The translations under genes were made by a program, and so were the position numbers. Below the pieces are notes generated by a model. It had not been told where the DNA came from. It saw only the letters and a program-made list of their open reading frames with translations, and searched no databases. Source: Halovulum dunhuangense (GTDB lineage: Bacteria; Pseudomonadota; Alphaproteobacteria; Rhodobacterales; Rhodobacteraceae). Taken from it: a DNA stretch of 64,000 nucleotides. The DNA is taken from NCBI RefSeq assembly GCF_013093415.1, contig NZ_JABFBC010000001.1:186001-250000 (forward strand), read 5' to 3'. This document shows positions 44,843 to 55,524 of this stretch, one piece after another; position 1 is the first letter of the stretch; each line of letters opens with the position of its first letter.

Positions 44843-45247
44843 ATGCCCGCAATCCAGCCCCGCGGAGAGCTGACGCTTCAGACCATCGCCATGCCGGCGG
44901 ACACGAATGCCAATGGCGACATCTTCGGCGGCTGGCTCATGGCCCAGATGGATCTCGGCTCGTCGGTGCTGGCGCGGTCGCGCGCGCGGGGCCGGGTCGC
45001 CACGGTGGCGGTCGAGGCGATGACCTTCCACCAGCCGGTCCATGTCGGCGACACGGTGTCGATCTTTGCCGAACTCAAGCGCGAGGGAACCACATCCATG
45101 CAGATCGGCGTGGAAGTGTGGGTCACCCGCCAGCCCAGCGCCGAGCGGCTGAAGATGACCGAGGCGACCTTTGTCTTCGTCGCCGTGGACGAACAGGGCC
45201 GCAAGCGCCCCCTGCCCCAGATCCGACAGACAGGAGTGATGGCATGA
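44843..45247 (+). CDS. yciA: Acyl-CoA thioesterase (YciA-like)
   Basis: The product is 134 residues with a hot-dog fold. NANGDIFGGWLMAQMD (residues 22-37) contains the catalytic Asn/Asp region of YciA thioesterases, and VGDTVSIFAELKREGTTS follows. It hydrolyses short to medium acyl-CoA thioesters in the cytoplasm, freeing CoA. The start has a good purine-rich site. The stop overlaps the next gene by ATGA. Confidence 0.9.
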   Translation: MPAIQPRGELTLQTIAMPADTNANGDIFGGWLMAQMDLGSSVLARSRARGRVATVAVEAMTFHQPVHVGDTVSIFAELKREGTTSMQIGVEVWVTRQPSAERLKMTEATFVFVAVDEQGRKRPLPQIRQTGVMA

Positions 45248-45876
45248 TCAGACTTCTCATCCAGGCGGCTGCCCTTTGCCTGGCCCTGCCGGCAGCGGCG
45301 CAGACCGTGCCCTGGCTGCACGACGTGTCCGGCGTTGCGGCGGACGATGTCCTGCACGTCCGCGAAAACCCCCGCGCGACCGCCGGGCTGGTCGGCAGCC
45401 TGCCCCCCGACGCGACCGGCGTCGAGGTGGTCGCCCTCAGCGAAAGCGGCGACTGGGCGCAGGTCAACATCGGCGAGGCATCCGGCTGGGTGTCCATGAG
45501 CTACCTTGCGGCGCAGCCGGGCGCGAACGCGGACGGCACCTATTTCGACAGGCCGTTGCGCTGTGTCGGAACCGAACCGTTCTGGACCCTGAACGTGACC
45601 GGCGGGGACGGGCCGGTGGATCTGACCCAGCTTTCGGGCGCATCCCTGACGCTGTCGCCCGAACTCCGGCTTCGCTTGGCCAACATGGCCGGCGCGGCGC
45701 AACTCCTCGAGGCGGCCACCCCCGAGGGCGGCCGGACAACCGCGACGCTTCGGCGCCAGCAGTGCAGCGACGGCATGTCGGACCGCGCCTATGGCCTGTC
45801 GCTCGACATGCTGATCCGCGGGCCGGGCGGCGACGCGGCCTTCGTCTCGGGGTGCTGCACGCTGGCGGCACGCTGA
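45244..45876 (+). CDS. Periplasmic SH3-domain protein with COG3650-like C-terminus
   Basis: The product is 210 residues. A signal peptide (residues 1 to about 20, ending AAAQ) is followed by a bacterial SH3 domain (about 30-90: LHVRENPRATAGLVG, GDWAQVNIGEASGWVS). A C-terminal domain begins RCVGTEPFWTLNV and ends with a SDGMSDRAYGLSLD segment like COG3650 proteins (predicted envelope proteins with a META-like feel). Paired cysteines (one near 102 and several near the end) may form disulfides. The role is unknown, probably envelope-related. It is translated with yciA and ends 5 bases from the convergent alkB. Confidence 0.75.
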   Translation: MIRLLIQAAALCLALPAAAQTVPWLHDVSGVAADDVLHVRENPRATAGLVGSLPPDATGVEVVALSESGDWAQVNIGEASGWVSMSYLAAQPGANADGTYFDRPLRCVGTEPFWTLNVTGGDGPVDLTQLSGASLTLSPELRLRLANMAGAAQLLEAATPEGGRTTATLRRQQCSDGMSDRAYGLSLDMLIRGPGGDAAFVSGCCTLAAR

Positions 45877-45881
45877 GCCGC

Positions 45882-46475
45882 TCAGGTCACGACCCGCAGC
45901 GTCAGGTTGATCCGCCCGCCGCCCTTCAGCAGGGATGAGCGGCCGAAGCGGATGCGGTCCACCCCGTGAAACACCCGCCGGGCCGCGCCGCTCATCACCA
46001 GCACGTCACCCGACTCCAGGTCGAAGCTGGTCGTGGGCGCACCCCGCTCCAGCCCGCCGACGCGGAACAGCGCCGGATCGCCCAGCGACAGCGACACCAC
46101 CGGCTGGCTCATGTCCGCCTCGTCCCGGTCCTGGTGCAGACCCATGGCCGCCTTCTCTGCATAGTAGTTCACAAGGCAGCATTCCGGGGCGCGCGCCCCG
46201 GGTGCGGCCTGGTCCCATATGGCAAGGACGGCGGGCGGAATCGGCGGCCAGGCAACGCCCGAGGGATGCCGCTCGACATAGCGATAGCCCTTGCGGTCCG
46301 AATACCAGCCGAACCGCCCGAGCGAGGTCATGCGCACGCGCATCGGTTTTCCCCAGGGCGTCAGCGGCGCGAACAGGGGGGCCAGCGCGACCGCCTCGCG
46401 CAGGTCCGAGACCAGCGCCGCCTGCGCATCGGGCGCAAGCAAACCCTTGTAAAGAAACAGCCCCTCTGGCTGCAT
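45882..46475 (-). CDS. alkB: AlkB-type alpha-ketoglutarate-dependent DNA/RNA repair dioxygenase
   Basis: The product is 197 residues. The iron ligands are in LHQDRDEA (His-x-Asp) and VFHGVDRI (His). The oxoglutarate-binding Arg pair is in RINLTLR at the C-terminus. It removes alkyl groups such as 1-methyladenine and 3-methylcytosine from nucleic acids by oxidative demethylation. ATG 46475 gives the family's usual N-terminus. In-frame upstream sequence would enter the dnaK promoter. It is divergent from dnaK. Confidence 0.9.
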   Translation of the reverse strand: MQPEGLFLYKGLLAPDAQAALVSDLREAVALAPLFAPLTPWGKPMRVRMTSLGRFGWYSDRKGYRYVERHPSGVAWPPIPPAVLAIWDQAAPGARAPECCLVNYYAEKAAMGLHQDRDEADMSQPVVSLSLGDPALFRVGGLERGAPTTSFDLESGDVLVMSGAARRVFHGVDRIRFGRSSLLKGGGRINLTLRVVT

Positions 46476-46572
46476 CGCGATCCGGTTCAACCCCACCGAT
46501 CCCCCTGCAAAAGCACGCCGGCGACCCTCACGCCGCCGTGAAATTTCTGCGATCCGGTCCCCGGCCCCATGG

Positions 46573-46601
46573 TTGCAGGCCCCCGAACCCAACCCTATAT
46601 A
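46573..46601 (+). promoter_or_regulatory. Probable dnaK promoter
   Basis: TTGCAG (46573-46578), a 17-base spacer and TATATA (46596-46601) form one of the clearest promoters in the window, about 104 bases before the dnaK ATG. No CIRCE or ROSE-like element was seen in the leader. Confidence 0.6.
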
Positions 46602-46705
46602 CCCCCCGAACCGGGTGCCGGCCATGTGCCCCGCCCGGAGATCCATGGGATGGGAACGGGGGCCGCGCCGCGGACCCGGCCCGCAATCGCCGGAAGAGGA
46701 AAGTC

Positions 46706-48622
<1,917 letters not shown>

Positions 48623-48639
48623 CAGGGCAGCCGGAACCT

Positions 48640-48665
48640 CCGGCCCGTCCGAAAGGGCGGGCCGG
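48640..48665 (+). terminator. GAAA-tetraloop hairpin between dnaK and dnaJ
   Basis: CCGGCCCG pairs with CGGGCCGG, extended by TCC/GGG, to an 11-bp stem capped by a GAAA tetraloop. Only a weak T-tract (atttcctt) follows. It likely ends part of the dnaK transcript or stabilises its 3' end, lowering dnaJ output relative to dnaK. Confidence 0.55.
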
Positions 48666-48692
48666 ATTTCCTTATGACGCAGGGGCTTGCGG

Positions 48693-49841
48693 ATGGCGAA
48701 GGCAGATTATTACGACATTCTCGGCGTAAGCCGGAGCGCCAGCGCCGAAGAGCTGAAGAAGGCCTATCGCCAGAAGGCGAAGGAACTTCATCCGGATCGC
48801 AACAAGGACAACCCGACCGCGGAAGAGCAGTTCAAGGCCGTGAACGAGGCCTATGACGTTCTGAAGGACGCCGAGAAGAAGGCGGCCTATGACCGCTTCG
48901 GGCATGCCGCCTTCGAGGGGGGCAATGGCGCGAGCGCGGGGCGCGGCGGGTTCCATGGCGGGGCGGATTTCGCCTCGGCCTTTTCGGACGTGTTCGACGA
49001 CCTGTTCGGCGGCTTTGCCGCGGGCGGGCGCGGACCGGGCGGCGGCCAGCGTGCGCGGCGCGGGTCGGACTTGCGCTACAACCTGCGCGTGACGCTTCAG
49101 GACGCCTATCGCGGCAAGCAGACCGCGATCCGCGTGCCCAGTTCGGTCAGCTGCGACGGCTGTCACGGAACGGGGGCCGCGACCGGCACCGAACCCTCGA
49201 CCTGCCCGACCTGTTCGGGCATGGGCAAGGTCCGCGCGCAGCAGGGCTTCTTCACGGTGGAACGCACCTGCCCGACCTGTTCGGGCCGGGGGCAGATCAT
49301 CAAGGATCCCTGCAAGGTCTGCGGCGGCGCGGGCCGGGTCGAGAAGGAGCGCTCGCTTTCCGTGAACATCCCCGCCGGGGTCGAAACCGGCACCCGCATC
49401 CGCCTGGCCGGCGAGGGCGAGGCCGGGATGCGCGGCGGTCCTCCGGGCGATCTCTACATCTTCATCGAGGTGGCCCCGCACCAGATCTTCGAACGGGACG
49501 GCGCAAATCTCTATTGCCGGATCCCGGTGAGCCTGGCCACCGCCGCGCTGGGCGGCGAGATCGAGGCCCCGACCATCGACGGCGGCCGCTCGCGCGTGAA
49601 GGTGCCGGCGGGCGTCCAGTCGGGCAAGCAACTGCGCCTGCGGGCCAAGGGCATGCCGATGCTGCGCGGCGCCGGCTTCGGCGATCTCTATATCGAGCTT
49701 GCGGTCGAAACCCCGGTCAACCTGACCGCGCGCCAGAAGGAGCTTCTGCGCGAGTTCGAGGAAGCCGGCAGCAACAACAGCCCCGAAAGCCAGGACTTCT
49801 TTTCCAGGGTCAAGGGCTTCTGGGACGGGATGAAGGGCTGA
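48693..49841 (+). CDS. dnaJ: Co-chaperone DnaJ
   Basis: The product is 382 residues. The J domain contains HPD (KELHPDRN). A Gly/Phe-rich region follows (about 75-115). Four CxxCxGxG zinc repeats are [24 protein letters not shown] and CKVCGGAG. The C-terminal substrate domain completes a type I DnaJ. It delivers clients to DnaK and stimulates its ATPase. The start is ATG 48693 with an AGGGG site. A TTG two codons earlier is less likely. Confidence 0.97.
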   Translation: MAKADYYDILGVSRSASAEELKKAYRQKAKELHPDRNKDNPTAEEQFKAVNEAYDVLKDAEKKAAYDRFGHAAFEGGNGASAGRGGFHGGADFASAFSDVFDDLFGGFAAGGRGPGGGQRARRGSDLRYNLRVTLQDAYRGKQTAIRVPSSVSCDGCHGTGAATGTEPSTCPTCSGMGKVRAQQGFFTVERTCPTCSGRGQIIKDPCKVCGGAGRVEKERSLSVNIPAGVETGTRIRLAGEGEAGMRGGPPGDLYIFIEVAPHQIFERDGANLYCRIPVSLATAALGGEIEAPTIDGGRSRVKVPAGVQSGKQLRLRAKGMPMLRGAGFGDLYIELAVETPVNLTARQKELLREFEEAGSNNSPESQDFFSRVKGFWDGMKG

Positions 49842-49871
49842 GGGCGGGGATCACCCCGCCCTTTCCCTTTT
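49841..49871. terminator. Terminator between convergent dnaJ and regA
   Basis: GGGCGGGG and CCCCGCCC pair around ATCA (49842-49861), followed by TTTCCCTTTT. This is a clear intrinsic terminator for dnaJ. On the minus strand the stem could also stop regA transcripts. Confidence 0.75.
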
Positions 49872-50425
49872 CAGCGCGGCGAACGCTTGGCCAGGATGCG
49901 TTGCAGCGTCCGGCGGTGCATGTTCAGCCGCCGCGCGGTTTCCGACACGTTGCGGTCGCACAACTCGAACACGCGCTGGATATGCTCCCACCGCACGCGA
50001 TCCGCGGACATCGGGTTCTCGGGCGGCGGCGGCTTGTCGTCGGTCCGCGACAGAAGCGCGTTGGTGATGTCGTTGGCATCCGCGGGCTTCGACATGTAGT
50101 CCGTTGCGCCGATCTTGACCGCGGCGACCGCCGTGGCGATGGCCCCATAGCCGGTCAGCACCACGATCCGGCTGTCGGGGCGCTTCTCGCGCAGGGCCTC
50201 GACCACGTCGAGCCCGTTGCCATCCTCGAGCCGCAGGTCGATCACGGCATAGGCGGGGGGCTTCGTCGCCGCGACCGCCTTGCCCTCGGCCACGGTCAGC
50301 ACGGCCGTCGGCTCGAAGCCGCGCTTTTCCATCGCCCGCGCCAGCCGGCGCAGGAAGGGCTCGTCATCATCGACAAGCAGCAGCGAGCGGTCCTCTCCCA
50401 GATCGTCGATCGCGTCTTCGGCCAT
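49871..50425 (-). CDS. regA: RegA/PrrA/ActR-family response regulator
   Basis: The product is 184 residues. The receiver domain has LLVDDDEPF, the phosphorylated Asp63 (VIDLRLEDG), and YMSKPAD. A Pro-rich hinge (DKPPPPENP) precedes the Fis-type helix-turn-helix VSETARRLNMHRRTLQRILA, nearly identical in RegA, PrrA and ActR. These regulate photosynthesis, respiration, nitrogen and carbon fixation by redox, with the kinase RegB/PrrB. Here it stands alone, next to dnaJ, without regB or senC/prrC. The ATG at 50425 has a GAGGGG site. An upstream in-frame ATG is weaker. Confidence 0.92.
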   Translation of the reverse strand: MAEDAIDDLGEDRSLLLVDDDEPFLRRLARAMEKRGFEPTAVLTVAEGKAVAATKPPAYAVIDLRLEDGNGLDVVEALREKRPDSRIVVLTGYGAIATAVAAVKIGATDYMSKPADANDITNALLSRTDDKPPPPENPMSADRVRWEHIQRVFELCDRNVSETARRLNMHRRTLQRILAKRSPR

Positions 50426-50482
50426 TGCCTGTTTCCCCTCATGTTTGTGGATAAGTAGACCGCGCCTCACCCCGGGTAAAGT

Positions 50483-50797
50483 CTAACCGCGCTTGCGCCT
50501 TGGTCCGGCGGTCGGGACATGGAACGCCGGGTCCTTGCCCGCCAGCCAGTCGACCAGTTTCGCCAGCCGCGGATGCGCACGCAGCGCCTCGGGCGTGTTG
50601 TAGCTGCGGGCGAGTTCCGTCTCGGTCAGGGCGGCGTGGATCTCGTTGTGGCAGATCTGGTGCAAGAGCACCGTCGGCCCGCCCTTCCCACCCCGCAACT
50701 TCGGCACAAGGTGATGCCGGCTCTGCCGCGCATGGGGCGGCACCGGGCGCTGGCAAAGCGCACAGATGGGATCACTGGCGGGCTGGTCTTCGATCAT
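50483..50797 (-). CDS. Small HNH-type nuclease-like protein
   Basis: The product is 104 residues. It carries CALC (C12, C15), SRHHLVPKLRGGKGG (His28/29) and CHNEIHAAL (C49, H50, N51, H54), a zinc-bound HNH core without added domains. The rest is a basic C-terminal tail (GPRRKRG). HNH proteins of this size are often phage- or housekeeping-related nucleases of unknown role. The ATG at 50797 lies only 21 bases from the divergent flavoprotein start. Confidence 0.75.
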   Translation of the reverse strand: MIEDQPASDPICALCQRPVPPHARQSRHHLVPKLRGGKGGPTVLLHQICHNEIHAALTETELARSYNTPEALRAHPRLAKLVDWLAGKDPAFHVPTAGPRRKRG

Positions 50798-50818
50798 GGG
50801 GCTGATATTAGCCGGATC

Positions 50819-52048
50819 ATGGAAAATGCCACGGATATCGACGTTCTCGTGATCGGCGGCGGCCCGGCGGGCCTCGCGGCGGCCGAGGCGGCGGCGCGGG
50901 CGGGCGCGCGGGTGCTGGTGGCCGAGCAGAAGCCGAGCCTGGGCCGCAAGTTCCTGATGGCGGGAAAGTCGGGGCTGAACCTGACCAAACACGAGCCGGC
51001 CGCGGCGTTCCGGGCGCGGATCATGCGCAGCGGCCCCACGCTCGAGTCGGCGCTGGCGTCCTTCGGCCCGGCCGAGGCGATGGCCTGGGCCGAGGGGCTG
51101 GGGCAGCGCGTCTTCACCGGATCGTCCGGCCGGGTGTTTCCCGTCGCGATGAAGGCGTCGCCGCTGCTGCGGGCATGGCTGGCCCGGCTGTCGGACCTGG
51201 GCGTCAGCCTCCGCACCCGCTGGCGGTGGCTGGGGTTCGGCCCCGATGGCACGCAGCTTTTCACCACGCCGCAGGGGGACGTGACGCTGCGCCCGGGTGC
51301 CACCGTCCTTGCTTTGGGTGGGGCAAGCTGGGCGCGGCTCGGCTCGGACGGGGCCTGGGCGCAAAAGATCAAGGGGATCGCCCCCCTGGCCCCCTTCGCG
51401 CCGTCGAACATGGGGTTCGAGGTGGCTTGGTCCCCGCACATGCCGCGCTGGTTCGGCGCGCCGGTCAAGCCCGTGCGCCTGTCCGTGGGCGACGCGTGGG
51501 TGACCGGGGAATTCGTGATCTCGGAAAAGGGGATCGAGGGCAGCGCCGTCTACGCCCTGTCGGCCGCGCTGCGGGACGCCATGCGCCCCGACGGCGTGGT
51601 GCTGACCGTCGATCTTGCCCCCGACCTGTCCGAGCATCGGCTTGCCGAACGGCTGGCGGCGCGCCCCCCGAAGGAAAGCCTTGCGAACCGCCTGCGCAAG
51701 GGCTGCGGCATCGAGGGCGTGAAGGCCGCCCTGCTGCGCGAGGCAGGCCCCCTCCCCACTGACCCCACAAAACTCGCCGCCCGGATCAAGGCGCTGCCCC
51801 TGCACCTGGCGGCGCCACGCCCGATGGACGAGGCGATCTCGACCGCCGGCGGGCTGATGCTTTCCGCGCTGGACGACAGCCTCATGCTGCGGGACATGCC
51901 GGGCCTTTTCTGCGCCGGAGAGATGCTGGACTGGGACGCGCCCACCGGCGGCTACCTGATCACCACGTGCCTTGCCACCGGCTTCCGGGCCGGATCGGCC
52001 GCCGCCCGCCACGCCGCCAAGGTTGATGCCGCCGAATCGAAGCTGTAA
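50819..52048 (+). CDS. HI0933-like FAD-dependent oxidoreductase
   Basis: The product is 409 residues. The N-terminal Rossmann motif is VLVIGGGPAGLAAAEAA, with EQKPSLGRKFLMAGKSGLNLT following. The C-terminal DWDAPTGGYLITTCLATG is typical of HI0933-like (BaiN/TIGR03862-type) flavoproteins. Their physiological substrates are mostly unknown. The start is ATG 50819, and no clear Shine-Dalgarno lies in the 21-base gap to the divergent HNH gene. maeB follows after 30 bases and may be in the same operon. Confidence 0.86.
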   Translation: MENATDIDVLVIGGGPAGLAAAEAAARAGARVLVAEQKPSLGRKFLMAGKSGLNLTKHEPAAAFRARIMRSGPTLESALASFGPAEAMAWAEGLGQRVFTGSSGRVFPVAMKASPLLRAWLARLSDLGVSLRTRWRWLGFGPDGTQLFTTPQGDVTLRPGATVLALGGASWARLGSDGAWAQKIKGIAPLAPFAPSNMGFEVAWSPHMPRWFGAPVKPVRLSVGDAWVTGEFVISEKGIEGSAVYALSAALRDAMRPDGVVLTVDLAPDLSEHRLAERLAARPPKESLANRLRKGCGIEGVKAALLREAGPLPTDPTKLAARIKALPLHLAAPRPMDEAISTAGGLMLSALDDSLMLRDMPGLFCAGEMLDWDAPTGGYLITTCLATGFRAGSAAARHAAKVDAAESKL

Positions 52049-52078
52049 CGATTTCGCCGCGGTGGGGAGGCCGCCAAC

Positions 52079-54334
52079 ATGAGCAATACCAAGATCACGC
52101 GCGAGGACGCACTCGCCTTTCACCTCGAACCGATGCCGGGGAAACTGGGGATCGCTGCGACAGTGCCGATGGCCACGCAGAGGGACCTTAGCCTTGCCTA
52201 CAGCCCGGGCGTGGCGGTGCCGGTCGAGGAAATCGCGAAGAACCCGGCGCTTGCCTTCGACTACACCACCAAGGGCAACATGGTGGCCGTGATCTCGAAC
52301 GGGACGGCGATCCTGGGTCTGGGCAATCTCGGCGCGCTGGCCTCCAAGCCGGTGATGGAGGGCAAGGCGGTGCTGTTCAAGCGCTTCGCCGACATCAACG
52401 CCATCGACATCGAACTCGATACCGAGGATCCGGACGAATTCATCCGCGCGGTCCGGCTGATGGGCCCCAGCTTCGGCGGCATCAACCTCGAGGATATCAA
52501 GGCCCCCGAATGTTTCATCATCGAGCAGACGCTCAAGGAACAGATGGACATTCCCGTCTTTCACGACGACCAGCACGGCACCGCGGTGATCTGCGCCGCG
52601 GGCCTGATCAACGCGCTGGAAATGACCGGCAAGCGGATCGAGGACGTGAAGATCGTGCTGAACGGCGCGGGCGCCGCCGGGATCGCCTGTCTCGAACTGC
52701 TGAAGTCGATGGGCGCGCGGCATGAGAACTGCATCATGTGCGACACCAAGGGCGTGATCTGGCAGGGCCGCACCGAAGGCATGAACCAGTGGAAGTCGGC
52801 CCACGCGGTCAAGACCGACCTGCGCACGCTGGAAGAGGCGATGCAGGACGCGGACGTGTTCCTGGGCGTATCGGCCAAGGGGGCGGTCACGGCGAAGATG
52901 GTGGCGTCGATGGCGCCGAACCCGGTGATCTTCGCGATGGCGAACCCGGACCCGGAAATCACCCCCGAAGAGGCGCGCGCCGTGCGCGACGACGTGATCA
53001 TCGCGACCGGGCGCTCGGACTATCCCAACCAGGTGAACAACGTCCTGGGTTTCCCCTATCTCTTCCGTGGCGCGCTTGACGTTCATGCCCGCGCGATCAA
53101 CGACGAGATGAAGATCGCCTGCGCCGAGGCGCTTGCCCGGCTTGCGCGCGAGGATGTGCCGGACGAGGTGGCGATGGCCTATGGCCGCAAGCTGACCTTT
53201 GGCCCGGACTACATCATTCCCACCCCCTTCGATCCGCGGCTGATCCATGTCGTCCCGCCCGCGGTCGCAAAGGCCGGGATGGCCACCGGCGTCGCGCGGC
53301 GCCCGATCATCGACATGGACGCCTATGTGCAGGACCTGAAGGAGCGGCTGGACCCGACTGCCGCCATCCTGCAGGCGCTTTACGCCCGCGCCCGTCGCGA
53401 GCAGGCGCGCATCGTGTTCGCCGAGGGCGACGACGAGCGCGTGGTGCGCGCCGCGGTCGCCTTCCGCCGGGCGGGGCTGGGCGAGTCGGTGGTCGTCGGC
53501 CGCCCCGAGCAGGTGCAGGGCTTTCTCAACGCCGCCGGCATGCCCGAGGCGATGCAGGAAATCGAGGTGGTCAACGCCGCCACGATCCCGAACCTTCAGG
53601 ACTACACCGACACGCTCTACGAGCGGCTTCAGCGCAGGGGCTTCGACGAGCGGGACTGCCACCGGCTGGCGGCCCGCGATCGGCATGTCTTTTCCGCGCT
53701 GATGCTGCGGCACGGACAGGCCGACGGCATGGTGACAGGCGCCACGCGCAAATCGGCGCATGTGCTCTCGCTCATCAACCATGTCTTCGATGCCGGGCCG
53801 GGCGATGGCGCGGTGGGGATCAGCGCGGTGCTGTTCGGCGGCCGGCTTGTCCTGATGGCGGACACGCTGGTGCATGAATGGCCCGAGGCGGGCGACCTGG
53901 CCGACATCGCGGAACGGGCGGCCATGGTGGCGCGCAGCCTGGGGCTGGAGCCGCGGGTCGCCTTCACCAGCTTCTCGAATTTCGGCTACCCGGTGTCCGA
54001 GCGCGCCGGCAAGATGGCCGAGGCGAACCGCATCCTGGAAGCCCGCGGCGTCGATTTCGAGCATGACGGCGAGATGACGGTGGACGTGGCGCTGAACAGC
54101 GACGTGATGGCGCAATACCCCTTCTGCCGGCTGTCGGGCCCGGCCAACATCCTCGTCGTGCCGGCGCGGCACTCGGCATCGATCTCGATCAAGCTGATGC
54201 AGGAACTGGGCGGCGCCACGGTGATCGGCCCGATCCTGTCGGGGATCGACCAGCCGGTAAAGCTGTGCTCGGTCACCTCGACGGTGAACGACATCCTGAA
54301 CATGGCGGTGCTGGCCGCCGCACGGGTCGGATAA
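52079..54334 (+). CDS. maeB: NADP-dependent malic enzyme with C-terminal phosphotransacetylase domain
   Basis: The product is 751 residues. The first ~430 residues are malic enzyme (YSPGVAVPV, NGTAILGLGNLG, VFHDDQHGTA with the dinucleotide loop NGAGAAGIA). Residues about 440-751 are a PTA_PTB domain that in MaeB proteins acts in regulation by acetyl-CoA instead of catalysis. It makes pyruvate and NADPH from malate. A GGGGAGG ribosome site precedes the ATG. Length and domain order are usual for proteobacterial MaeB. Confidence 0.95.
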   Translation: MSNTKITREDALAFHLEPMPGKLGIAATVPMATQRDLSLAYSPGVAVPVEEIAKNPALAFDYTTKGNMVAVISNGTAILGLGNLGALASKPVMEGKAVLFKRFADINAIDIELDTEDPDEFIRAVRLMGPSFGGINLEDIKAPECFIIEQTLKEQMDIPVFHDDQHGTAVICAAGLINALEMTGKRIEDVKIVLNGAGAAGIACLELLKSMGARHENCIMCDTKGVIWQGRTEGMNQWKSAHAVKTDLRTLEEAMQDADVFLGVSAKGAVTAKMVASMAPNPVIFAMANPDPEITPEEARAVRDDVIIATGRSDYPNQVNNVLGFPYLFRGALDVHARAINDEMKIACAEALARLAREDVPDEVAMAYGRKLTFGPDYIIPTPFDPRLIHVVPPAVAKAGMATGVARRPIIDMDAYVQDLKERLDPTAAILQALYARARREQARIVFAEGDDERVVRAAVAFRRAGLGESVVVGRPEQVQGFLNAAGMPEAMQEIEVVNAATIPNLQDYTDTLYERLQRRGFDERDCHRLAARDRHVFSALMLRHGQADGMVTGATRKSAHVLSLINHVFDAGPGDGAVGISAVLFGGRLVLMADTLVHEWPEAGDLADIAERAAMVARSLGLEPRVAFTSFSNFGYPVSERAGKMAEANRILEARGVDFEHDGEMTVDVALNSDVMAQYPFCRLSGPANILVVPARHSASISIKLMQELGGATVIGPILSGIDQPVKLCSVTSTVNDILNMAVLAAARVG

Positions 54335-54358
54335 GCGCGGGAATCATGCTATGGTCCG

Positions 54359-54380
54359 GTCCCGGCGATCCTGCCGGGAC
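54359..54380 (+). terminator. Terminator-like hairpin after maeB
   Basis: GTCCCGGC and GCCGGGAC form a perfect 8-bp stem around GATCCT, 25 bases after maeB. No T-tract follows. It also lies in the leader of the small downstream gene. Confidence 0.4.
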
Positions 54381-54403
54381 AGTGACAGACAGGAGGACTT
54401 GCG

Positions 54404-54589
54404 ATGAACCCGATCGAAACGCGGAAGATCCGCAAATCCGAAGATGGCGCGCACATCGCCCCGATGTTCCGCCATGTGAGCGGCGCGCCCGGAAAAGAGG
54501 ATCGCGCCCGGCTGTACCGTCGGCTCAAGCGCCAGACGCATGCCATACGCTTTTCAGACATGAAGCTGCGCACCCCGCGGGTGCGCTGA
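54404..54589 (+). CDS. Small basic protein of unknown function
   Basis: The product is 61 residues, rich in Arg and Lys (KIRKSEDG, RLYRRLKRQTH, LRTPRVR), without membrane segments. A strong AGGAGGA ribosome site precedes the ATG at 54404. The high basicity suggests nucleic-acid or ribosome contact, but no family is recognised. It is convergent with rimK, with a hairpin between them. Confidence 0.6.
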   Translation: MNPIETRKIRKSEDGAHIAPMFRHVSGAPGKEDRARLYRRLKRQTHAIRFSDMKLRTPRVR

Positions 54590-54596
54590 GCGACCC

Positions 54597-54619
54597 GGGG
54601 CCGGCCACGCGCCGGCCCC
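54597..54619. terminator. Hairpin between convergent genes (small unknown and rimK)
   Basis: GGGGCCGGC and GCCGGCCCC pair perfectly around CACGC. It lies exactly between the two stops and touches the rimK stop codon, so it can end transcription from both sides. Confidence 0.5.
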
Positions 54620-55524
54620 TATCCCTTGCCCTTTGTCCGGGTGCGGTTCGGCTTCGCCTCCTTCTCCAGATGGGCGACGATCAGGCTGGCCACATCGATT
54701 CCGGTAGCCTTTTCAAGCCCCTCGATCCCCGGCGAGGAATTGACCTCCATCACGGCGGGCCCCTCGGCTGCGCGCAGCATGTCCACGCCGCAGACGTTCA
54801 GGCCCATCGCCTTGGCCGCCTTGATCGCGGTGGCGCGTTCCTTCGGCGTGATCCGCACCAGTTCCGCACTACCCCCCTGGTGCAGGTTGGACCGGAAATC
54901 CCCCTCGGCCCCGCGCCGCTTCATCGAGGCGACGACACGATCCCCGATGACAAGGCAGCGGATATCCTCGCCATTCGCCTCCTTGACGAAGCTCTGCACG
55001 ATGAACTGCGCGTTCAGGGCCGAAAAGGCCTGGATGATGCTCTCGGCCGCCTTGCGCGTCTCGCCCAGCACGACGCCCTTGCCCTGCGTGCCCTCGAGCA
55101 GCTTGATGATCGCGGGCGCGCCGCCCATCAGTTCCAGCAGGTAGCCCGGGTCCGAGGAGCGGTGCGCGAACACCGTCGCGGGCATGCCGACCTGCTTGCG
55201 CGACAGAAGCTGCATCGAGCGCAGCTTGTCCCGCGAACGCGAGATGGCGACGCTTTCGTTCAGTGCATAGACGCCCATCATCTCGAACTGGCGCAGCACG
55301 GCGGTCCCGAAGAATGTGGCCGAGGCGCCGATCCGCGGGATCACCGCGTCGAAGCCCTCCAGCCGCTCGCCCTCGTAATGCAGTGCCGGGCGGGCCGAGG
55401 CGATGTCGATGTAACAGCGCATGTGATTGATGACGCGGATCTCGTGGCCGCGCGCTTCGGCCGCCTCGATCAGGCGTCGATGGGAATAAAGGCCGGAGTT
55501 CCGGCACATGAGCGCGATCTTCAT
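54619..55524 (-). CDS. rimK: RimK-like ribosomal protein S6 glutamate ligase (ATP-grasp)
   Basis: The product is 301 residues. The ATP-grasp fold shows [48 protein letters not shown], and [12 protein letters not shown], the metal-binding Glu/Asn pair. RimK adds glutamate residues to the C-terminus of ribosomal protein S6 in E. coli and Pseudomonas. It follows the aspartic-protease-like rimB by ATGA overlap, as in the RimABK operons of Pseudomonas. Another substrate, such as a poly-glutamyl product, remains possible. Confidence 0.9.
   Translation of the reverse strand: MKIALMCRNSGLYSHRRLIEAAEARGHEIRVINHMRCYIDIASARPALHYEGERLEGFDAVIPRIGASATFFGTAVLRQFEMMGVYALNESVAISRSRDKLRSMQLLSRKQVGMPATVFAHRSSDPGYLLELMGGAPAIIKLLEGTQGKGVVLGETRKAAESIIQAFSALNAQFIVQSFVKEANGEDIRCLVIGDRVVASMKRRGAEGDFRSNLHQGGSAELVRITPKERATAIKAAKAMGLNVCGVDMLRAAEGPAVMEVNSSPGIEGLEKATGIDVASLIVAHLEKEAKPNRTRTKGKG

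Noticed and set aside
46602-46705. CIRCE or ROSE-type heat-shock element in the dnaK leader
   Set aside because: No TTAGCACTC-N9-GAGTGCTAA repeat or ROSE-like fold is visible. Only a sigma-70-like promoter and a strong ribosome site are present.
50483-54172. 1229-codon minus-strand frame through maeB and the flavoprotein
   Set aside because: Only the last 104 codons (HNH protein) are supported. The rest is antisense to two clear genes.
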